Shown here piece after piece: positions 1-4,336 of a stretch of DNA of 7,406 bases (its first letter is position 1; each line of letters starts with the position of its first letter). Location: the NCBI GenBank assembly GCA_009702305.1, contig WLIH01000119.1:1-7406 (forward strand). Direction: 5' to 3'. Position numbers and translations under genes: made by a program. The notes below the pieces were generated by a model that had not been told where the DNA came from, made no database searches, and saw nothing but the letters and a program-made list of their open reading frames with translations. The DNA is from Actinomycetota bacterium. Lineage in GTDB: Bacteria > Actinomycetota > Actinomycetes > Propionibacteriales > Nocardioidaceae.

Positions 1-641
1 ACCTGCTCCTCGACGATGTTGAGCATCGTCCAGGTCTGACGGCAGCCGGCGATGTCGTGCAGGAAGTGCTCGAGCACCTGCTGGCCGTGCTCGGTGTGCA
101 GCACCTCGGGGTGCCACTGCACGCCGGCCAGACCGTCGGCGACGTTCTCGAACGCCGCCACCGGCGTGATCTCGGTCGAGGCCAGCACGGTGAAGCCGGC
201 CGGCGCCTCGACCACGGAGTCGCCGTGCGACATCCAGACGCGGTGCTCGGCCGGGATGTCGGCCAGCAGGGTGCCGGGCTCGGTCACGGTCACCGCCGTG
301 CGCCCGTACTCGCGGCCACCGGTCTGGGCGACCTCGCCGCCCAGGCCGCGGGCCATCAGCTGGAAGCCGTAGCACATGCCGAAGACGGGGGTGCCGGACG
401 TGAAGAGCGCCGGGTCGATCGTGGGGGCGCCGTCCTCGTAGACCGACGACGGGCCGCCGGACAGGATGATCGCCTTCGGGCGCCGGGCCAGCATCTCGGA
501 GACCGGCAGGTGGTGCGGCACGATCTCGGAGTAGACGCGGGCCTCACGGACCCGTCGGGCGATCAGCTGGGCGTACTGCGCGCCGAAGTCGACGACGAGG
601 ACCACGTCGTGATCGGGGCCGTGGTCGGGGGTGTCGGTCAC
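1..641 (-). CDS. guaA: GMP synthase (glutamine-hydrolysing), N-terminal part, runs off the window
   Basis: Cytosolic enzyme of purine synthesis that aminates XMP to GMP using glutamine and ATP. The window shows 213 complete codons from a GTG start; the rest lies beyond base 1. The visible part is a class I glutamine amidotransferase: [18 protein letters not shown] near residues 17-34, [11 protein letters not shown] near 59-69, the nucleophile Cys90 in [15 protein letters not shown] near 137-143, and His177/Glu179 in VQWHPEV completing the triad. The ATP-pyrophosphatase and dimerisation domains are outside the window. The start is well bounded because an in-frame TAG lies 12 nt upstream of the GTG, and the next possible start (residue 13) would cut into the first strand. 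No Shine-Dalgarno sequence is visible; a TAGGCT hexamer sits 6 nt before the GTG, suggesting a leaderless message. It is separated from the upstream oxidoreductase gene by 242 nt containing two hairpins. Confidence 0.96.
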   Translation of the reverse strand, partial: MTDTPDHGPDHDVVLVVDFGAQYAQLIARRVREARVYSEIVPHHLPVSEMLARRPKAIILSGGPSSVYEDGAPTIDPALFTSGTPVFGMCYGFQLMARGLGGEVAQTGGREYGRTAVTVTEPGTLLADIPAEHRVWMSHGDSVVEAPAGFTVLASTEITPVAAFENVADGLAGVQWHPEVLHTEHGQQVLEHFLHDIAGCRQTWTMLNIVEEQ

Positions 642-647
642 GCGTGC

Positions 648-653
648 AGCCTA
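648..653 (-). promoter_or_regulatory. Candidate -10 element for leaderless guaA transcript
   Basis: TAGGCT fits the actinobacterial TAnnnT -10 pattern. It ends exactly 6 nt before the GTG, so transcription would begin at the first base of the start codon. No convincing -35 is seen at 17-18 nt (ATTTCC or CATTTC). The call rests on the hexamer, its spacing, the lack of a Shine-Dalgarno sequence, and the same layout at two other gene starts here. Confidence 0.45.
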
Positions 654-679
654 TCGAGACGAACATCCAGGAAATGCAC

Positions 680-716
680 CAGGGCCCGGCCGGGGAGGGA
701 GGGTGGCCGGGCCCTG
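680..716 (-). terminator. Strong GC hairpin between the oxidoreductase gene and guaA
   Basis: A perfect 12-bp inverted repeat (CAGGGCCCGGCC with GGCCGGGCCCTG) encloses a 13-nt loop. No T-tract follows on the minus strand, only GTGCATTTCC. Such U-poor hairpins are common as actinobacterial terminators. It lies 168 nt past the oxidoreductase stop and just before the proposed guaA promoter, so it probably insulates guaA from upstream transcription. If transcription of guaA starts further upstream, it would instead be a leader hairpin. Being symmetric, it could act on both strands. Confidence 0.6.
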
Positions 717-753
717 ATCGTCCACGCATCTGTTGGACAGCGCCTGGACCGAT

Positions 754-789
754 GACCCGGCGATTGGGAGGGAGCATGACTGCCGGGTC
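754..789 (-). terminator. Second inverted repeat downstream of the oxidoreductase gene
   Basis: GACCCGGC (754-761) and GCCGGGTC (782-789) form a perfect 8-bp stem with a 20-nt loop, ending about 95 nt after the oxidoreductase stop. The loop is long and no T-run follows, so this is a weaker terminator candidate than the repeat at 680-716. The two together could act as a tandem terminator or protect the mRNA 3' end. Confidence 0.35.
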
Positions 790-883
790 GATAGCCTCAA
801 CGAGGCGTCAGGTGTCGGGTTACGCGGGTGACGGCCTGTCCCGGAATTTCTCGCTCCGGTCTAGACAATCGGTCGGCAGGCGG

Positions 884-2611
884 TCAGCTCACACCGACGA
901 TCGGCAGTCGCAGCGCCGCGGGAGCGGTGGGCGGCACGGCGGGCGAGGCGGGCGCGACCGGGGCCAGGCGGGCGTACTCCGAGCCGAGCTCGGGGCGCGG
1001 ATCGGCCTCGCCCTTGTTGGGCCAGAACGCCATCGCCCGCTCCGCCTGGGCCGTGATCGTCAAGGACGGGTTCACGCCGAGGTTGGCGCTGATCGCACTG
1101 CCGTCGGCGACGTGCAGGCCGGGGTAGCCGTAGACGCGCTGGTAGGCGTCGATGACGCCCGAGTCAGCCGTCTCGCCGATGGCGCAGCCGCCGATGAAGT
1201 GCGCGGTGAGCGGCATGTTGAACGGCTCGCCGATGTTGCCGCCGGCCGTGCCGCCCAGGACGCCGGCGATCTTGCGCACCGCCTCGTTGGCGACCGGGAT
1301 CCAGGTCGGGTTCGGGGCGCCGTGACCCTGTCGCGACGTCATCCGCCACTGTCCGGTCAGCTTGTTGCGCTTGCCGTAGGTGGTGATCGAGTTGTCCAGG
1401 CTCTGCATGACCAGCGCGATGACGGTGCGCTCGGACCAGTGCTTGAGGTCGTAGAGCTGGCGGATGTTGGAGCGCTCCTTCCACATCTCCTTGAGCCAGA
1501 CCTGCCAGCGCGGGGCATCGCTGTCGCCGTCGGTCAGCACCGTCTGCATCATCGCCATCGTGTTGAAGCCCTTGCCGTAGCGGCACGGCTCGATGTGCGT
1601 GTGCTCGTCGGGGTGCCAGCTCGAGGTGATCGCGACGCCGTAGGAGTAGTCGGTGGTGTCGTTGGGCGCCGCGATCGCACCCAGGATCGACTCGGAGTTG
1701 GTGCGCGAGAGGAAGCCCAGCCTCGGCGAGAGGGCGGGCAGGTGGCCCTCGTCCTTCATCCGGTGCAGGAGCTTCTGGGTGCCGAGCGATGCCGCCGCGA
1801 AGATGACGTGCTCGGCGGTGAGCACGCGCGTCGTCCGGGCGGTGGCGCGCTTGGCCTTGGTGAACTTGATCGCGACGTCGTAGCCGCCACCCTCGCGCGG
1901 GTTGACCTGCGTGACCGTGGTGAGCGGCATGACGCGAGCCCCGCGCTTCTCGGCGAGGTAGAGGTAGTTCTTCACCAGGGTGTTCTTGGCGTTGTGCCGA
2001 CAGCCCGACATGCACTCGCCGCAGTTGAGGCAGGCGTTGCGCTCGGGCCCCTCGCCGCCGAAGAACGGGTCGGCGACAGCCTGGCCCGGCTCCGCGCCCG
2101 GTCCGCCGAAGAAGACGCCGACCGGGGTGGGGTGGAAGGTGTCGCCCGCGCCCATGTCGGTGGCGACCTTCTCCATCACGTCGTCGGCGGGGGTGCGGAC
2201 GGGGTTCTCGACGACGCCGAGCATCCGCTTGGCCTGGTCGTAGTACGGCGCGAGCTCCTCGCGCCAGTCGGTGATCGAGGCCCACTGCGGGTCGCGGTAG
2301 AACTGCTCGAGCGGCTCGTAGAGCGTGTTGGCGTAGACCAGCGAGCCGCCGCCGACGCCCGCGCCGGCCACGATCATCGTGTCGCGCACCGCGTCGATGC
2401 GCTGGATGCCGTACATGCCCAGGGCAGGGGCCCACAGGTAGCGCTTCAGGTCGAAGGTGCCGGAGGCGAAGTCCTTGTCCTCGAAGCGGGCACCGGCCTC
2501 GATGACGCCGACCCGGTAGCCCTTCTCGGTCAGGCGCAACGCACTGACGGACCCGCCGAAGCCGGATCCGATGACGAGGACGTCGTAGTCGTACTTCTCG
2601 TGCTTGGCCAT
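884..2611 (-). CDS. ChoD-like GMC-family FAD oxidoreductase (cholesterol/alcohol oxidase type)
   Basis: 575-residue flavoprotein predicted to oxidise an alcohol (sterol or long-chain alcohol) to a ketone or aldehyde. It has no signal peptide or membrane segment, so it should be cytoplasmic. Seen: FAD-binding Rossmann motif VIGSGFGG (13-20) with Glu38 ending the second strand; VAGAGVGGGSLVYANTLYEP (81-100); HFIGGCAIG with His471 and GVNPSLTITAQAER with Asn514, matching the His/Asn pair of class I cholesterol oxidases; and a Pro/Ala-rich tail after residue 535. Cys194, 197, 200 and 204 form a CxxCxxCxxxC cluster in CLNCGECMSGC. Length and start resemble mycobacterial ChoD. ATG 2611 is chosen because GGAAGG lies 8 nt before it; ATG 2617 overlaps the upstream stop as ATGA and would add Met-Thr. 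It is cotranscribed with the aldehyde dehydrogenase gene. Family is secure; the substrate is not, as ChoD homologues are not proven to be true cholesterol oxidases. Confidence 0.93.
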   Translation of the reverse strand: MAKHEKYDYDVLVIGSGFGGSVSALRLTEKGYRVGVIEAGARFEDKDFASGTFDLKRYLWAPALGMYGIQRIDAVRDTMIVAGAGVGGGSLVYANTLYEPLEQFYRDPQWASITDWREELAPYYDQAKRMLGVVENPVRTPADDVMEKVATDMGAGDTFHPTPVGVFFGGPGAEPGQAVADPFFGGEGPERNACLNCGECMSGCRHNAKNTLVKNYLYLAEKRGARVMPLTTVTQVNPREGGGYDVAIKFTKAKRATARTTRVLTAEHVIFAAASLGTQKLLHRMKDEGHLPALSPRLGFLSRTNSESILGAIAAPNDTTDYSYGVAITSSWHPDEHTHIEPCRYGKGFNTMAMMQTVLTDGDSDAPRWQVWLKEMWKERSNIRQLYDLKHWSERTVIALVMQSLDNSITTYGKRNKLTGQWRMTSRQGHGAPNPTWIPVANEAVRKIAGVLGGTAGGNIGEPFNMPLTAHFIGGCAIGETADSGVIDAYQRVYGYPGLHVADGSAISANLGVNPSLTITAQAERAMAFWPNKGEADPRPELGSEYARLAPVAPASPAVPPTAPAALRLPIVGVS

Positions 2612-2613
2612 CG

Positions 2614-4236
2614 TCATGCCCTTCCGAGCTTCTTCATCAGCCGCAGGTTGGCTGTCATCACCTTGGCGTACGCACTGTCGGACATGCCGAGCATCGGGGC
2701 GAAGCGCACCAGCCGCTGCGTGGCGACCGACTGCGACTCGGTGTAGCGGTGGATGCCCTCGCTGCCCTGGCGGCGGCCCATGCCGGACTCGCGCATGCCG
2801 CCCATGGGGGCGTCGATGCTGGCGAACGTCGCCCCGAAGGCCTCGTTGATGTTGACCGTGCCGCACTTGATGTGGCGCGCGATCTCCCGTGCGCGAGCGC
2901 CGTCCTGGCTGTAGACGGATCCGTTGAGGCCGTACTCCCCGTCGTTGGCGCGGGCGACCGCGTCGGCCTCGTCGTGGAAGCGGTAGAGCGAGATGACCGG
3001 CCCGAAGGTCTCGTTGCCGAAGCAGGTCATGTCGGGGGTCACCCCCTCGAGGATCGTGGGCTCGTAGAAGTACGGGCCCAGGTCGGGGCGTGCCTTGCCG
3101 CCGGCCAGCACCCGGGCCCCCTTGGCGACGGCGTCGTCGACGTGGGCCACGACGGTGTCGAGCTGGTCCTGGGAGATCAGCGATCCCATGTCGGTGCCCC
3201 ACGCCAGCGTCGCGCCGAGGCTCATCGCCTGGGTGCGCGCCACGAAGCGCTCGACGAAGCGGTCGTAGACCTGGTCGGCGACGAAGAGCCGCTCGGTCGA
3301 GACGCAGAGCTGCCCGGCGTTCGAGAACGACGCCCGCACGGCGCCCTCGGCGGCCTTCTCGACGTCGGCGTCGCGCAGCACGAGCATGGGGTTCTTGCCG
3401 CCCAGCTCCAGCGAGCAGCCGATCAGTCGGTCGGCGCAGCCCTGGGCGACGCGCTTGCCCGTGGCGGTCGAGCCGGTGAAGCAGATGTAGTCGGCCTTGC
3501 CGATGATCGAGGTGCCGATCTTGGAGCCGGGCCCGGCCACGACCTGCCACAGGTCCTTCGGGAAGCCGGCCTCCTCGAGCAGCTGGGCCGCGACGAGTGC
3601 GGACAGCATCGTCTGGCTGTCGGGCTTGGTGACCACGGCATTGCCCGCCATCAGCGCCGGCAGACCGTCGCACAGCGCCATGGTGAAGGGGTAGTTCCAG
3701 GGGCTGATGATGCCGACGACGCCCTTCGGCACCCGGTTGACCTCGACCCGGGTCAGGCCGGGCACCACCCCGAGCTTGCGCTGGGTGTCGAGGTGCTGGT
3801 GGGCCGTGCGGGCGTAGTAGCGCGCGGTGAGCGCGATGTGCAGCGGCTCGTCGAAGGCGTGCTTGCGGGCCTTGCCCGACTCCCACACGATCAGGTCGAT
3901 GATCTCGTCCTGGCGGTCGAGAACCAGGTCGTGCAGGCGCAGCATGATCGCCGAGCGGTGCTCCAGGCTGGTGCGCGCCCACGCGGCCTGCGCACGCCGC
4001 GCCCGAGCGAACGCCTCGACGACGTCGGCCTCAGTGGACTGCGGCACGTGGGCGAGCGGGGCGCCGTTGATCGGCGAGCGGGTCTCGACCGTGGTGCCGC
4101 TGGTGGCGACCAGGCGCGAGGTCAGGGCTGCGACGTAGTCCGGCTCCAACGCGTACGACGCCGTGGGGTCGTGCTCGGGATCGTGCGGGCCTTCAACGAC
4201 CGGACCACCGGCGGGCGTGGGATTCGCAGCGTTCAT
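2614..4236 (-). CDS. gabD2: Aldehyde dehydrogenase, GabD2-type succinate-semialdehyde dehydrogenase
   Basis: 540-residue soluble NAD(P)-dependent aldehyde dehydrogenase that converts an aldehyde to its carboxylate. Seen: IISPWNYPF with Asn181, the coenzyme Lys204 in VVTKPDSQTM, FTGSTATGKRVA (253-264), general base Glu277 in SLELGGKNP, nucleophile Cys311 in SNAGQLCVSTER, and NETFGPV with Glu409. The full ALDH fold is present with no break. KPDSQT in place of the common KPSE-type sequence, and the extended C-terminus ending LMKKLGRA, match the GabD2 branch (mycobacterial GabD2, annotated as succinate-semialdehyde dehydrogenase). ATG 4236 is chosen because the frame upstream to 4536 is Arg/Ser/Pro-rich, unlike any ALDH, and overlaps the lipase gene. 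There is no Shine-Dalgarno sequence; TACTCT lies 6 nt upstream. The stop overlaps the possible oxidoreductase start (ATGA), implying translational coupling. The true substrate may be the oxidoreductase's aldehyde product rather than succinate semialdehyde. Confidence 0.93.
   Translation of the reverse strand: MNAANPTPAGGPVVEGPHDPEHDPTASYALEPDYVAALTSRLVATSGTTVETRSPINGAPLAHVPQSTEADVVEAFARARRAQAAWARTSLEHRSAIMLRLHDLVLDRQDEIIDLIVWESGKARKHAFDEPLHIALTARYYARTAHQHLDTQRKLGVVPGLTRVEVNRVPKGVVGIISPWNYPFTMALCDGLPALMAGNAVVTKPDSQTMLSALVAAQLLEEAGFPKDLWQVVAGPGSKIGTSIIGKADYICFTGSTATGKRVAQGCADRLIGCSLELGGKNPMLVLRDADVEKAAEGAVRASFSNAGQLCVSTERLFVADQVYDRFVERFVARTQAMSLGATLAWGTDMGSLISQDQLDTVVAHVDDAVAKGARVLAGGKARPDLGPYFYEPTILEGVTPDMTCFGNETFGPVISLYRFHDEADAVARANDGEYGLNGSVYSQDGARAREIARHIKCGTVNINEAFGATFASIDAPMGGMRESGMGRRQGSEGIHRYTESQSVATQRLVRFAPMLGMSDSAYAKVMTANLRLMKKLGRA
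2620..2625 (-). promoter_or_regulatory. Ribosome binding site of the oxidoreductase gene
   Basis: GGAAGG lies inside the last codons of the aldehyde dehydrogenase gene, 8 nt before ATG 2611 and only 2 nt before ATG 2617. The spacing favours 2611 as the start. It is the only good Shine-Dalgarno sequence at any gene start here, as expected for the one gene internal to an operon. Confidence 0.65.
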
Positions 4237-4242
4237 GTACCG

Positions 4243-4248
4243 AGAGTA
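4243..4248 (-). promoter_or_regulatory. Candidate -10 element giving a leaderless dehydrogenase transcript
   Basis: TACTCT (TAnnnT) ends 6 nt before ATG 4236, placing the start of transcription on the A of the start codon. The matching -35 position (TAGTGT, 17-nt spacer) is poor. No Shine-Dalgarno sequence precedes the ATG, which supports this reading. Confidence 0.4.
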
Positions 4249-4251
4249 TGT

Positions 4252-4261
4252 GACCGCGGTC
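4252..4261. promoter_or_regulatory. Perfect 10-bp palindrome, possible operator
   Basis: GACCGCGGTC is exactly self-complementary. It falls between the proposed -35 and -10 of the leaderless dehydrogenase promoter, a place where a bound repressor would block RNA polymerase. It is short and GC-rich, so chance is possible. Confidence 0.3.
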
Positions 4262-4268
4262 TCCGACA

Positions 4269-4282
4269 CTACCCTCCGGTAG
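4269..4282. promoter_or_regulatory. CTACC-N4-GGTAG inverted repeat, possible operator
   Basis: CTACC (4269-4273) and GGTAG (4278-4282) form a 5+5 bp dyad with a 4-nt spacer, 8 nt from the perfect palindrome at 4252-4261. It overlaps the -35 position of the leaderless promoter and lies just downstream of the TTGACA promoter candidate. Its size and symmetry would suit a dimeric repressor, but no regulator gene is identified here. Confidence 0.35.
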
Positions 4283-4292
4283 CCGCTGTGCC

Positions 4293-4319
4293 GTTTTACA
4301 CATCTTTTGTCTTTGTCAA
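4293..4319 (-). promoter_or_regulatory. TTGACA-type promoter candidate upstream of the dehydrogenase operon
   Basis: A consensus -35, TTGACA (4319-4314), is followed after 15 nt by TAAAAC (4298-4293). The spacer is A-rich and stands out in this GC-rich DNA. Predicted transcription would begin near 4286 and give a leader of about 50 nt carrying both palindromes but no Shine-Dalgarno sequence near the ATG. The short spacer and imperfect -10 limit confidence. It could coexist with the leaderless promoter. Confidence 0.4.
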
Positions 4320-4336
4320 CCGGTGTCGGGCACGCC

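Larger units (their letters stand above)
642..883. other. Non-coding gap between the oxidoreductase gene and guaA
   Basis: This 242-nt stretch holds the two hairpins and the guaA -10 candidate. Open frames crossing it on either strand run out of frame into neighbouring genes and show no recognisable protein sequence. Smaller dyads (GCCTC-GTT-GAGGC at 794-806 and CCGGA/TCCGG at 841-859) are too short to call. No riboswitch or tRNA was recognised. Confidence 0.6.

Noticed and set aside
644..2746. 700-codon open frame on the plus strand opposite the oxidoreductase gene
   Set aside because: It is a mirror of the minus-strand gene: low-complexity Arg/Val/Gly/Asp-rich sequence with no family signature, as expected in GC-rich DNA, while the opposite strand encodes clear GMC motifs.
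884..3982. Oxidoreductase frame open far upstream, giving an apparent 1032-residue protein
   Set aside because: The extra 457 codons read the dehydrogenase gene out of frame and are Arg/Gly-rich nonsense. ChoD-like proteins begin just before the GSGFGG motif, as at 2611.
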